DNA of 64,000 nucleotides from Nilaparvata lugens (GCF_014356525.2 NC_052511.1:7500559-7564558); one strand, 5' to 3'; shown: positions 41,548 to 52,665, counted from the stretch's first letter. A program made the numbers and translations. Notes: generated from the sequence alone by a model not told the origin.

Positions 41548-42026
41548 AGTGACTGGCTTACCCGGCGAACTTCGTACCGCCAAAAAGTCAATGTATCTCA
41601 TGTCACACTCGACTTTATTTGGTGAATCATGAAATTTATCTGACAATCAATATTTTCATTTACATCTCAATACGGACTTCCTATATTTGTAAGCACACTA
41701 CCGTTTTAATACCAAGTAAACAGTTTTATCGCAGAGTTACGTGTTTATTACAGCTGGTAAGTTTATATGTTAAATCATATTATCACAACATGATCTTGAA
41801 TCATGATGATCTTCCCGTTCTACGTTAGCCGCTCGGCCAACCACTTCGAAAACATAGGTAAGTAAAATGGATCAATATATAATTATCATTAGCCCCCCTA
41901 TTAAAATTTCTGGTCAGAAACCATCCCCAATATTTACACAACATATTCCCAAAGTTTCATGCCGTTCTGTCAAGTAGTTTTAGAGTCTATAGGGAACAAA
42001 CAAATACACAGACATTCATTTTTATA
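41548..42026 (+). repeat. ACCCGGCGAACTTCGT-type dispersed repeat
   Basis: Begins around GACTGGCTTACCCGGCGAAC and ends with AGTTTCATGCCGTTCTGTCA, AGTAGTTTTAGAGTCTATAG and CATTTTTATATATAGAG. The wording 'tttcatg..gt.aagtagtttt.gag' followed by an AT-rich tail is typical of a broad class of insect non-autonomous repeats. No second copy lies in this window. A 69-codon frame inside is not called. Confidence 0.45.
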
Positions 42027-42156
42027 TATAGAGATTACCTACAAGTATCACCTACAAGTCATATATGACGGGTTTTGAGGTGTTCAGTAGTCAATAACTT
42101 TCCATTTTACAAAAATGAGAGAGTATTATGTTCAGATGATGTAGCAGCAGTTTCTA

Positions 42157-42344
42157 AAGCTACGTTAACACCAAAGTTATAAACAGAATGTTAATAACTT
42201 AATCCTTATAGATTCTATTAGATTGAACTTAGCTTATCATACACATGATGAACATATGTGTTTGTCAAGTTCCGTTCAATCTAATAAAATCTATAAGGAT
42301 TAAGTTATTAACATTTTGTTAATAACTTTGGTGTAAACCCAGCT
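42157..42344. mobile_element. ACACCAAAGTT foldback MITE, copy 2
   Basis: Left AGCTACGTTAACACCAAAGT and right ACTTTGGTGTAAACCCAGCT are inverted. The stem continues with AATAACTTAATCCTTATAGA. Sister of 25841-26065. Confidence 0.85.
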
Positions 42345-43599
42345 AAATCTATCTGCTACACTTGTTTGTTTGTATTGTTCCTTGATTGATTAATTAATTG
42401 TGTATGCTGTTCAAGATATTATAATTTATTGCTCGTTTTCTTTTGATCACCGAAAGTTTACAGTGGTTATTGATTTTCTTTCTCTCTCAACTTCGGCTGA
42501 CGGCAGAAAATGCCTAGCTAAATGAACTTAGAACACTTAGATATCACCAAGAAATACTTATAATTTATTTATTGTTTTGTCTACTAGGTATTATATACAT
42601 TTAATATCAATACTGCTATAATATTGTCATGTAAATAAAGCTCTTTTCTTTCTTTCTTTATTTATTTCTTTCTATCTGCTACACATTCAAGCTACAAACC
42701 TCCATGAATTCAACTTGGAAACTATCACAACACGATTATTTTACTTTATTAGTTTGAAATTGGATTAATATTATGACACCGACGATTATTGAATATTGAA
42801 TTTTTTGTATGAATTTCGAGTGAATAAATTTGATTTGATTTGATTAAGACAACGATTAATTTTATGATGTTTGTGCAAACACTTCAACAGCAGATTGCAC
42901 AAAAATAATGTAAATATGTTTTTATGGAGACATAAAAATATCCAACATAGAATTTTTAGATAAATAGATTTCATGTTAACAGTGTGATAGATAAGGAACT
43001 ATTATTACAATTAATCCTAGAATCAACCTTGGAACATTGAATCCTTCCCTTCAAAAACAATAAACAATAATCCTAGAATTCCAAACAACATCTATTAATT
43101 GACATTTCCAAAGATGAACAAGGATTAAATCCCCTCTAAAATAGATTCTTACATAGTGACGTCTACTCATGATTATTTCAGAAGCTTAATAGATTAATAA
43201 CTCTTGTCTAAAAATTTTATCAATAGATTAATACCTAATTACACTTCCCTGTTCAGGATCAACAATCGTTCAAAGTCATAAAAAAATAAATAGAAGTCAA
43301 ACTTCAGGATTGTACTCTATTTTGATCCAAGTTTAGCCGACTTCTAGTTGATAATCATAATTTAGAAAACAGGTAACACCCTCACCAGTCAACGGAGAAC
43401 CACATAAATGATGTTCAGATGTTTGTCGCAGCCTCTGAGGCAGAGAAGAAATTTCCAAGGTGATATTTAGAGCCGGTGTAACGCCCATTCCTTGTCAGTA
43501 AGCAGAGCTTGTGAGAAGCCGGGTTATTAATTCACTATTGCTACATGGCTGGGAAACGAGGTAATGGAATTTTCAACTCCTATCACAGCCTGCAGTTGC
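42345..43599. other. Gene-poor interval
   Basis: A (CTTT)n run lies at 42,643-42,670. 43,400-43,600 is more balanced and apparently single copy, but neither strand gives a protein-like frame. The short minus frame 42786-42974 is Lys/Leu/Asn-rich without features. Confidence 0.4.
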
Positions 43600-44170
43600 T
43601 GCTGTAAGCAAAATTTCAAGACCTACCAATCTTAGAGCACCTTCAACTAAATACTTCTTCATAAAATTGTTCTTCACCAGTATTATATTCAGCAGAATTG
43701 CAAAATTGAATAATCTTGGAACACATTTCACATTGTTATCTGTCTAGGATTATTATTGTTATCTGTCAAGATAGTTTTTCCAGAATATAAAATATCAAGA
43801 TATCTACCACTTTTAGAACACCTTTCAAAATATACTTCTTCACAATATTGTTCTTCACCAGCATTATACCAAGCTGAATTACAAAATTTAATATTACTAG
43901 AACACATTCAACATTGTTATCTTTTCAAAATAGTATTTTCATAGTATAAAATATCAGAAAAGCTACCACTTTTAGAACACCTTTCAAAATATACTTCTTC
44001 ACAATATATCTCTTCAACAACATTTACTATCTTAGCATAATTTCAGATAATTTGATAGTCCTAAAACACCTTCAACAATACAATCACGTATGTTAAAGAT
44101 TGTAATTTCAGGATATAAAGTATGAAAAAGCTACCACTCAGAATATAAAGAACTCAAAAGTTATTGTTCA
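43600..44170. repeat. Four degenerate ~160-180 bp tandem units
   Basis: CTACCA.TTTAGA.CACCTT.CAA.ATACTTCTTCA recurs from 43623, 43804 and 43963, with a shorter CTACCACT start at 44131. The remainder of each unit also aligns (CACCAG.ATTATA, ACACATT.CA.ATTGTTATCT). The period is 159-181 bp. AT-rich, with no gene. Confidence 0.75.
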
Positions 44171-44618
44171 CCAGTAGTAGCATCATAATCATTGCCCATA
44201 TACTATTAGCAAAGTGAGAAGTTACAGCTACAGAATTGCAATAAAGATACACCAATATTATTCGACCATTCCAGTAAATAAAAGTGGATTTGTATGACTT
44301 CTAGTGGAATTAATGGGGAGTCTTTGCTTATAGTACACTTGGAGCCAAGAAACTATGATGGTAAAGTATGGTATAGTAAGAGATTCATCCTAATTTGTAT
44401 CTTCGAATGATCATACTCTTCGAAGTTGAAACCTTGATTGTCTCTGCAACTAATATACTTCGAAAATAATATTATTATAGTGTAATGATATGTACTTGAA
44501 GAGTACAGACCATATAAGTTTCTAAAAAAAATCAGTTTGATGAAATACAAGCAGATTTCATTGATGTATCGGAATTCATTATCCAGTAATTGAGCAGTAT
44601 GAATAATTCATGTTGTAA
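44171..44618. other. No gene seen
   Basis: AT-rich interval with a 65-codon minus frame that lacks features. Confidence 0.35.
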
Positions 44619-44625
44619 CTAATAC

Positions 44626-44890
44626 CATAGAGAAACAATAGCGTAAGTAGATATCCCATGGTATAGGGCGTTTACGTCACAACTTCTACTGTTATCTCAA
44701 GCCGATTACTGTCAATTTTTACTTTTTTGACCGGGTAAGAGTATATGAACGGCACAATATGAGAGACTACCAGCGTCATGAAGCTTCACGGGAAAGAACA
44801 ACGTGGACTATAGGCTTGAAATAACAGTAAAAGTTGCGACATAAACGCCCTATACCATGGGATATCTACTTATGCTATTGTTTCTCTATG
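44626..44890. mobile_element. CATAGAGAAACAATAG MITE, copy 1, 7-bp TSD
   Basis: Perfect inverted ends CATAGAGAAACAATAGCG.../...CTATTGTTTCTCTATG, with the stem extended through AAGTAGATATCCCATGGTAT. The 7-bp direct repeat CTAATAC lies immediately outside at 44619-44625 and 44891-44897. The loop holds GACCGGGTAAGAGT and GGCACAATATGAGAGACTAC, shared with 63694-63968 and 53895-54231. 265 bp, non-coding. Confidence 0.9.
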
Positions 44891-44897
44891 CTAATAC

Positions 44898-45600
44898 ACT
44901 GCTATGGACCTTTGCTTCGAAAAGTAGTACGCTTCGAAGACCTTGATGATACCGTAAAGAAGATAGTAGATTATTACTATTTTACTAGGTGAGTGAAGAC
45001 ATCTTAGACAGTGAATGCACATTAATTTATACATATTACGCAACTAATCTATCAATTTCCTTGTTTTTCGCGCCAATTCAAGAGATAAGACCCAATTCTA
45101 AAGAGATAATACCCAATTCTTTTTCAAGAGATGATACCCAATTTTAAAACTAGTTTGAAAAATGTTTCCCAAAAAATATTATATTATTCTCTAGTGTGTA
45201 ATTTGGAAGAATTAGTAATAACCTCTTTCTTTGGAAACTGAAACTCTTGATCCTTGATTATAACTAGAACACAGATTTCAGCTTCACTATTTCCTTCTAG
45301 GAGCTCACGGAAGTCAATTGTCCCAATAGTTGTCGATTGTATCCCCAATAATTCACGAATATCTTCCCAGACAACTGCACCCAACTGGCTCAATCTCGTG
45401 TGAGAAAAAAGTGACGCAATAACTAGCAGCACATGACTCATACGAGTCGACAACACTAGTATCAACAAAGTTCGTGACTTTCTCTGAAAAAATAGTTTTA
45501 TACCGAGCACAATCATTCTGACAGGTAAAGGATATTGAACGATGAGCTAACTGTTTCATATCACTCTATGCATGTATATAGCAGCTCTATATATTATATA
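44898..45600. other. No assigned gene; overlapping minus frames
   Basis: A ~21-bp motif (AAGAGAT.A.ACCCAATT) repeats three times at 45,078-45,146. Minus frames 45184-45516 (110 codons) and 45353-45559 (68 codons) overlap in different frames. The longer one, beginning MIVLGIKLFFQRKSRTLLIL, has no recognised domain. A host exon is possible but unsupported. Confidence 0.3.
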
Positions 45601-46040
45601 AACTATAGTATAAATATATCTGTATAGTATATACTATATATGTCACGAAACGAACGCTGTAACAATACAGCTAAGATTTCTCTCGGCTTCAGGAATACAT
45701 CGATACATCTTTTGATATGATATATCGATATATCGTTTGATATGATATATCGTTTGATAAATTTCTCACTCTGAATAAACCTGTCACTGACAAGTGATAT
45801 TTTGATACTTTCCATCGTGCATGTATAGCTGAGTTCATGAGATGACAGGTAAAATTTCGATTGCTCATTTTTCCGAGACGGTCTCTCTGATAGATCATGG
45901 AGGCAAATATGACAGGAGTGATGGTGTTGCTTCCTGGAGAAAATATGTGAGATATTTGCAGTTTCTTGCGAGATAGATGTTGTTTCAGTTAGACAAGTTT
46001 TACTTTTTGTGTAGTTGAGAAGTTGATATTGTGGTGATTA
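45601..46040. other. TATA/ATCGATAT-rich interval
   Basis: 45,600-45,645 and 45,716-45,762 hold short palindromic ATATATC and GATATATCG repeats. No gene is supported by the two overlapping ~70-codon minus frames. Confidence 0.4.
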
Positions 46041-46051
46041 TTCATATTGAA

Positions 46052-46515
46052 TGAAAAAGACTAAGAAATTGTCAAAAACCACAGATTTATTGATACTTAG
46101 AAAGACCGGTTTCGGTTATCACACCATTGTCAATCTCTGATAAACTATAAACTCTATACAGTTGTAAAATTGTATATTGAATGAAAAAGACTAAGAAATT
46201 GTCAAAAGCCACAGATTTATTGATACTTAAAAAGACCGGTTTCGGTTATTAAACCATTGTCAATCTCTGATAAACTATAAACTCTATACAGTTGTAAACT
46301 TGTATATTGAATGAAAAAGACTAAGAAATTGTCAAAAGCCACAGATTTATATATACTTAGAAAGACCGGTTTCGGTTATTACACCATTGTCAATCTCTAT
46401 AGAGTTTATAGTTTATCAGGGATTGACAATGGTGTAATAACCGAAACCGGTCTTTCTAAGTATCAATAAATCTGTGGTTTTTGACAATTTCTTTGTCTTT
46501 TTCATTCAATATACA
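46052..46515. repeat. Three direct ~125-bp units plus one inverted unit
   Basis: The unit GAATGAAAAAGACTAAGAAA, TTGTCAAAA.CCACAGATTT, AGAAAGACCGGTTTCGGTTA, CACCATTGTCAATCTCTGAT repeats directly from 46052, 46173 and 46305. It is then followed by an inverted copy (about 46395-46515), forming a large palindrome centred near 46,398. Single diverged units are at 5270-5338 and 46800-46880. Non-coding. Confidence 0.85.
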
Positions 46516-46849
46516 AGTTTTCTTGTAAGATACATGTCGTTAGTTTATACAAGCTACTGTATTTCATCTATAATACAATAAAGAAAAGAACTGGCTTGTA
46601 CATGTACAGGATAGGAAATGCACGACTGACGTATCAGTCTGAACTACTGCACTGATTAACATGCATAGAATCTTAATTTACCAAGGATGGTTATAGGCCT
46701 ATTTTCAGTTCAAGATTACAGTGAATCAAGTTTTCAGTTTGTCAAGTTTTCAATTAGACCTTTGCGGAGCACGGGTTACCTGCTGGTATTGAGTGAAAAC
46801 GACTTAATATTATCAAAACCACTAATTTATTTAACCAATTTGAGATATC

Positions 46850-47240
46850 AGTCTCGGTTGTTCCACCATTCTCTCTGACGAACTGTAAGCTTGAACATTG
46901 AGCAGGAATATATATTATAGTGATGGTGAAACTCTACGATTGGTCATTAGCTGTCCACCATTCTCTCTGACAAGCTTGAACATTGAGCAGGATATGAGTG
47001 TGGGTGAAACCTTACGATTGGACATTAGCTGTTGACCAATGATGGTTGAGCTCGACTGTCATTGACCGAGAGTAGACTCAACAAAGTATTCCAATATCTG
47101 CTATATTCATGTCTAGTCTCGGCCAATGACATAGCTCAATTTTCATTGCTCAACAGCTAATGGCCAATCGTAGAGCTTCACCATCACTATAATATATTTT
47201 CCTGCTCAATGTTCAAGCTTCAGAATGGTGGAACAACCGA
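46850..47240. mobile_element. CAATCTCT...GAAC foldback element, rearranged copy
   Basis: Contains the left-half landmarks twice (TCCACCATTCTCTCTGACGA, AAGCTTGAACATTGAGCAGG) and then the right half (CGGCCAATGACA, CTAATGGCCAATCGTAGAGCTTC, TGCTCAATGTTCAAGCTTC). An internal ~90-bp duplication distinguishes it from 26722-26972. Confidence 0.65.
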
Positions 47241-47480
47241 AATTGGTATATCAAATTGATGAAACAAATTATTACTCAACAAATTGTTGTTCTCAATTAT
47301 CATGAAAAAATAAATTTCCATCAAATCATAAAAATACAGTAACCAATATATTTTCTTGGTGAATATATTATATTTGATATTTTGTGGTTGATAATAATAT
47401 TGACAAGAATCATTAATTATTGATATTATTATCATATTTACCAGAATGACTTTATTTACTTCTATACACTATAAAAGGCT
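47241..47480. other. AT-rich filler
   Basis: No gene. The 71-codon minus frame is Ile/Tyr/Asn-rich and compositionally trivial. Confidence 0.4.
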
Positions 47481-47636
47481 AAGGCCCGGTTACACAAAAG
47501 CCGTTTGAATTTTAACCGTGATTAATTCCATGAGAACCAATCAGATAGGGCCTCTTTGATGAGACGGCTTTTCTGATTGGTTCTCGTGGAATTGATCACA
47601 GTTAAAATTTAACCGGATTTTGTGCAACCGACACTA
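47481..47636. mobile_element. GGTTGCACAAAAG MITE, copy 3
   Basis: GCCCGGTTACACAAAAGCCG, AATTTTAACCGTGATTAATT and GAGAACCAATCAGA are mirrored by TCTGATTGGTTCTCGTGGAA, CACAGTTAAAATTTAACCGG and TTTTGTGCAACCG. A clear ~70-bp stem. Confidence 0.85.
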
Positions 47637-49280
47637 AGATAACTAAAAAGAAAATTATTAGGAATTATATGTTGTCCTATCATTTCCACCGAATCTATAA
47701 CATGAGTTGATAACTAAAGTTTTAATTAAGAGGAAATAATTATGTTTGTGTCTTCAACTTGGATTCGACAATTTTCAGTATTTTCAAATTGAAAGATTAC
47801 AAAAAATACGAAAGCGCAAGATCTTTTCTACAGAAAACCACAGGACACCTGACTAACTGACTAGAAAGTCTATGACGCTTCATTGGATTATGATGTATAA
47901 AATCAGTTACGATTCTACTCTCAACTATAGTTTCTAGTTCTACCTTAACACTTTTTGCAGCATTCTGGACTGGAATCCAATTTATAGAGACCACAACAGT
48001 TAACAACTCACGAGATTGACAAAAAACTTGAGTCTGCTACGAAAAATGATAATTGACAGTACTTTCTTTTCGAATTGGGTTTTTACTTCACTTAGGTTAT
48101 TCAGTTCATTTAAGCAACGTAGTGAGTTCTTACTTATGACTAGAGCCCATGACTTACTATTATTATACTTTTACTCAAATACTATATACTTATAGTTATA
48201 CCACAGAATACAGCAGAATACATTATAGTAGTTTTCTCTGGTTATACTTATTATACTTGGCTTACTAGAAATTATTATTACTATAGCTTCGAGTCTTTGT
48301 CCGTTTGTGAGTTTGTAGATGTGCATATTTGACGAATATTCTTGATTGCTTTGATCAATCAACTTCAAATTTTAAATCATGTTCGTTGACCCATCATAAT
48401 GATAAAGTTCGTTGGCCAACGGAATTGACTTACTCCTGTGTCCTTTTTGTGGATATAACAGTATATCATTGGAAATGCATGAAAATAAAAACGTAGTGAC
48501 TGATCAACCAGCTAACTACTGATTTGTGCTTTGGATGGTAACACAGTCTGTCCTTTATCCGTTGACACGTGATTTTACAGTTAGTATATCATTTAACCAA
48601 AATTATGGCATTCTCTATCATTCCTTCTCTCTTCTACACTGGTTCTCTGTCTCACATTCACTATCTCTCTCTCTCTTTTTATCCATCCTAGATTATTGGA
48701 TACATAGTTTACTATAAACTTCTGTGCATTGAATGACAATGAGATATGAGGAACTACAATACGACCATACTCATACAAGACTGCAAAATAAAGCATGGGT
48801 AGTTTTGTCATTTATTCAAATTCACCATTCATTGTGAGGGCATTTCGTGGATTTCCACTCTGCAGCCCACCACAAAGATGATGACATTTTTCACTAGATT
48901 AGAAAAATTGAATAAAAAGGATAAACTACCGAATGAATGTCACAACCCGTAAACAGCAGTTCAACAGAAAAACCACGAGTTTGCCATTATTGAGAATACA
49001 AAATGATAGAACGACTTTCAACAATGGAATAAATTATAACCAAATTTTAGCATTGAAATAAATTATCAACCTGCGATTAGATCAGGACAACATGAATTTG
49101 AAGCAATTTTTCTGAGGTCGAACAAATATTTCGCGGCAAAGGTTACACGGATTTACAAGACAAGAATTAGAAAAACAAGCCTGATTTTCATCCAAGTATA
49201 ACTCGCGGTTCGACAGTAATGTTACTGACTAACGACGGCTGTATTTCGCCGAATATAATGAATGGAACGAAGTTTAAGTC
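47637..49280. other. No supported gene in ~1.6 kb
   Basis: A CT-rich tract lies at 48,640-48,690. Frames of 63-72 codons on both strands show no features. 49,080-49,280 has several CpG and no repeat match, and leads into the promoter-like site at 49,294. Confidence 0.35.
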
Positions 49281-49293
49281 AAGGCTTTGACTT

Positions 49294-49330
49294 TATAACT
49301 ACCGCCAACAGAGAGGTGTGTTCAGTACAC
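49294..49330 (+). promoter_or_regulatory. Candidate TATA/Inr core promoter
   Basis: TATAA at 49294-49298 lies exactly 30 bp upstream of the A of a TCAGT initiator (49324), ideal insect geometry. The start region overlaps the E-box-like ACACGTGAAC (49326-49335). The surroundings (49,090-49,350) are richer in CpG than the neighbourhood and match no repeat seen here. No downstream coding exon is recognisable; the first ATG, ~60 nt downstream, opens only a few codons. Confidence 0.3.
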
Positions 49331-49672
49331 GTGAACGTACCGACAAAACCTTCAATTTAGAAACTAAGAAATAGAACTAACAATGAATCTGAAATTGTAG
49401 GATGGAAATGCAAGTTATAATTTCAGGAGATAGTACCCCGGTAGGCACAAACTGATTTATAATCGTTTGAAGGTAGCTCAGAAAAAATGGAAATCAAATT
49501 GGTCTAATCGTCAGATTAAAGTTGCATTAGCTTATTCGTTATTGTCTGAAGGTCATCATCAATTTTGAGCTAATTCCATGTTTTAAATGTAAAATTATTT
49601 ACTAGAGTCTTCTTCTGGATTGCAATATCAGAGTATCATACAGTATGGAAGTGATGTGTGAAAATAGCATAG

Positions 49673-50111
49673 TTGACCGAGCGAAGTGAGGTCTAAGATT
49701 CAAGTCGACGATTTGGCATTTCTCTTAATGTTTAAATGTTCAAATGTTTGAATAATTAAATGTTTAAATGTTTATGTGTTGCGCATTTACGGCGAAACGC
49801 GGTAATAGATTTTCATGAAATTTGACAGGTATGTTCCTTATTGCGCGTCGACGTATATACAAGGTTTTTGGAAATTTGGCATTTCAAGGATAATATAAAA
49901 GGAATAAGGAGTCTCCTGCATACGCCAATATTAGAGTAAAAATCAGACTAGGTATAGAATTATTCATCATAAATCAGCTGACAAGTGATTACACAGATGT
50001 GTGGAGAAGCCACCAGTCTATTGCTGTATTTCCCCATATGGTGTATAGTTTCAATCGGGTACTTGTGAATGAGAATACTGCGTGAGGTCTACTGTTCACA
50101 GAGCTACTAGT
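49673..50111 (+). repeat. GACCGAG-family repeat, copy 4
   Basis: Starts TTGACCGAGCGAAGTGAGGT and ends ACAGAGCTACTAGT. Short subfamily, closest to 4211-4613, with an extra run of TTTAAATGTT-type repeats near the start. Non-coding. Confidence 0.8.
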
Positions 50112-50139
50112 ATAGTACAGAACATAATTATATTTTGTG

Positions 50140-50225
50140 ATCTGGCTGGCTCAGGTCTGGAGTCCTGAGTTTTTCAGGTCGTGTCTGATCAATTTCAGGG
50201 CCCCTGACATGACCCAACGACTAGT
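50140..50225. repeat. GGCTCAGGTC dispersed repeat fragment
   Basis: TGGCTGGCTCAGGTC...TTTCAGGTCG...TGATCAATTTCAGGGCC...ACATGACC.AACGACT matches 62,755-62,832. Confidence 0.7.
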
Positions 50226-50820
50226 GTAGTACATTATTGATAATACAGAATGAAAATAGTATACGGTACATTAGTAGCATGGGAGTAACTTCAAAGATTA
50301 CATGAAGTGAGTTAATCAATTACATTCTGGATCTGATATGCATAATAATTGATACCATGAGGTTGAATGAATTGATTTCAAGGTTAAAAAGTAGAGAGAA
50401 CTAACTAAAAAGTCCTAAATCCGCCAAATAAAGAAGGGTTTCTTTTCATTTCATGGGACAAACTTGTGATTGAATGCTATAATAAAATGATATTCAAATT
50501 GAAGCGTTCAAACAAAGAAGTAGCACAGAACATGGAAGAAATTGTACTGATTTATTTATGTAATATTGTATTTTTTCCTAAATAAAAAAATAAAGTGAAA
50601 AGATCTTCACACTAATCCAGAGGGATTCATAAAAATACTATTTTTTTTTTCATTTTGACACTTGGAAGTGCTCAAAGAGGTAAAATAGGTTAAATTTTCA
50701 GATATCATTGTTATAAAATTTGGGTACCAATTAAAAATGACTCTTTACATCAAAATTAGAATACTCACATAAACTTCCTGATCCATTAACGAGCCACTAG
50801 ATACCGGAAATATTCGTTAG
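50226..50820. other. No gene seen
   Basis: AT-rich DNA without ORFs above 60 codons. It would be intronic if the first exon at 50,948-51,050 is real. Confidence 0.35.
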
Positions 50821-50947
50821 AACTGCAAAATTGACGAGCGCGACGACATAGAGGTCCGTTCCACTTGAAATTCGCGACGAAACTGTTCAAAACAAAGGAA
50901 GAGGTGACCGTCAAAATTTGACAAGTTATGACAAGCGACGTGCTTAC

Positions 50948-51000
50948 CTGCCAGCCGGCTGGCCCGTCATGGCAGCCGCGTGCCGTTCATCGGTTGCCAT
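50948..51000 (-). CDS. Candidate first coding exon of a host gene, 17 codons
   Basis: On minus, ACCATGG at 51000 gives an ideal start context. The frame runs MATDERHAAAMTGQPAG and stops mid-codon at CAG|GTAAGC, a near-perfect splice donor (GT at 50947-50946, phase 2). Upstream on the same strand a TCAGTC initiator (A at 51050) gives a 50-nt leader, and TATAA starts at 51077, 27 bp before it. The segment is much more GC- and CpG-rich than its surroundings. No second exon can be identified and the peptide is not recognised, so the gene identity is open. It could still be a chance set of motifs in a CpG-rich patch. Confidence 0.45.
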
Positions 51001-51006
51001 GGTAAC
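50993..51006. promoter_or_regulatory. Perfect X-box palindrome (RFX-type site)
   Basis: GTTGCCATGGTAAC is the full palindromic X-box half-site pair (GTTGCC/GGTAAC) bound by RFX transcription factors, known for ciliary-gene promoters in flies and worms. Here it overlaps the start codon of the candidate exon on minus. That would be an unusual position, though X-boxes normally do lie within ~150 bp of the start. Confidence 0.5.
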
Positions 51007-51046
51007 GGCGCTTGGCGGCACATTTGAAAATTTCAAAATTACTGGC

Positions 51047-51077
51047 GACTGAGTTTTTACAACTGTAGAGCGTTATA
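51047..51077 (-). promoter_or_regulatory. Core promoter on minus: TATAA and TCAGTC initiator
   Basis: Minus-strand TATAA (51077-51073) and TCAGTC with A at 51050 are 27 bp apart. It leads into the GC-rich leader and start codon at 51000. Motif spacing matches insect TATA/Inr promoters. No repeat family is seen over it. Confidence 0.4.
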
Positions 51078-51099
51078 TTGTTGAGGATTGCTGAATGAT

Positions 51100-51745
51100 G
51101 ATTTGAATGCGGAAGAAGAAGAAGAAGAAGAAGAAGGAAAAAATGGAAAAATGAAAGAAAGAATGTGATTCACTTTGTATTTTTAATTTTCTCATTATTC
51201 TTATGTTTCTATCACTTCAAGTGAAAAGAAGTAATAATCAATCCAGCTGGTGATATTAAATGGGCTGCAAAGCTGTTTAATTATTAACTCTCGCCTAGCC
51301 GCAGCGGATGCGCATTAGCCTAACTTGCCTTTTTGTGTAAGCTTGGTTTGAAATATTATTCATAACCTAAATATCTTAACAATGTGGAATTCGAATAATA
51401 ATAATCTAATATAAGATTAGATCGAATAATTGAATAAAATTATCTCAAGTATTATATTCATATATAATAATTTGTATAATATTATTTTCTATCAAATTTA
51501 TAAAAAAAATAAATTCAATATTTTATTTAAAAAGGAATGGTTTATTGTATTGGAATTCAAGTAGGCTACCTACTCCAACATTCTTTCACCTCTCACCTTC
51601 AAACTTCAGGGGTCATCATTTCAGAATCAATCTGTATATGGCAGTTGTTACTGGACTGTATAAACCGGTAATTCTCAAGCACATGCTGAATTTTCAAGGA
51701 TAATTCTATGATTTTTTCCTTTTCAATTTTCCATTCTTATGCCTA
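51100..51745. other. Upstream region: (GAA)n run and AT-rich DNA
   Basis: GAA triplets at 51,113-51,136. A short GC-richer patch (51,290-51,330, CTAGCCGCAGCGGATGCGCA) stands apart. No gene is called. Confidence 0.4.
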
Positions 51746-51777
51746 TTAACTCCCGAGCGGAGCTCGGTCCCCCAATG
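51746..51777 (-). repeat. Isolated end of the GGGGACCGAGC repeat
   Basis: CCCGAGCGGAGCTCGGTCCCCC is the complement of the GGGGGACCGAGC start hairpin of the repeats at 16279 and 24434. No family body is visible beside it. Confidence 0.5.
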
Positions 51778-51877
51778 TCAACAATAATCTCATACGATTA
51801 TACTGCCTAAGGAAAAATCTGTATTACTTTTTGTACCTATCTCCTGCATCACCAAATTTCAAAAATATTCCTAATAA

Positions 51878-52085
51878 TGTGAAATATTTCTTCTATGTTT
51901 GGTTTTGAAGCATCTGAATTTGAATATCTCCGTGAAAAAAATAAGGACTGGAAATGTAGTAAAGTGAACTAGTACAAGACAACCTATTTCGGACTATGTG
52001 TAACCTTATGTAAATTTTAGAGAGGGGTAACACAAGGTTACCTTACTTTTTCTCTCTCTATCATTTTGAGGATGTACTTACAATC
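51878..52085 (+). mobile_element. LINE-like 3' end, family R
   Basis: GAAATATTTCTTCTATGTTTGG, ACCTATTTCGGACTATGTGT, AAGGTTACCTTAC and CTATCATTTTGAGGATGTAC in the same order as at 36590. Confidence 0.65.
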
Positions 52086-52575
52086 GATAGAGTATAAATT
52101 GATAGAGAATTAAATTAAGGCATGATGTAGAATATGTTCTAATTAATTACAGAATACTTATTCTAGCACTACGGTAATAACTTAGAAATGTGAATATTAT
52201 CGAAGTGAAAGGATTTAAAAAGAGCAGGTGATAAAAGTTATCATTCACACCAATTAAAAGCAATATACTCTTTTAAATGAGAGCAATTCCGTTGAATGTT
52301 GTTTCTCAACTAATAACAACCGATAAAATTTTACAATCTGCCGCTAATGTACAATAAAAAGCCGGTGAAGAAAGTAGCAAATCGCTCGTTACCGAAATCG
52401 AAGTGAAACATAAACTCGAAAAGATGGAATCCACTTTTTTGAGACTCAATTAAGCGTACATTAATCCAGTTCTGATGCTCTTTGGAGTAGTTAGAGAGCA
52501 CACCTGTTATGACACATATATGGCGAATATCATTCCACGGAAGCTTTTTATTGCATCCGTCAGGGCAACAACATT
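52086..52575. other. No supported gene
   Basis: AT-rich. The 117-codon plus frame beginning at 52475 runs into the minisatellite at 52,580 and has no recognised domain. Confidence 0.35.
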
Positions 52576-52577
52576 AC

Positions 52578-52665
52578 ATGATCAACATCAACATCACAAC
52601 ATGAATTCCAGGAGCAACATCAACATAAATTCCAGGAGCAACATCAACATGAATTTCAACATCAT
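52578..52665. repeat. Short ~33-bp minisatellite
   Basis: ATGAATTCCAGGAGCAACAT and CAACATAAATTCCAGGAGCA type units repeat about two and a half times and encode Asn/Ser-rich nonsense on plus. Confidence 0.7.

Noticed and set aside
45184..45559. 110-codon minus-strand gene
   Set aside because: Competes with a second open minus frame of similar length and has no recognisable family or exon boundaries.
46052..46515. CRISPR-like array
   Set aside because: Units are long, contiguous and include an inverted copy; there are no regular unique spacers, and the DNA is eukaryotic.
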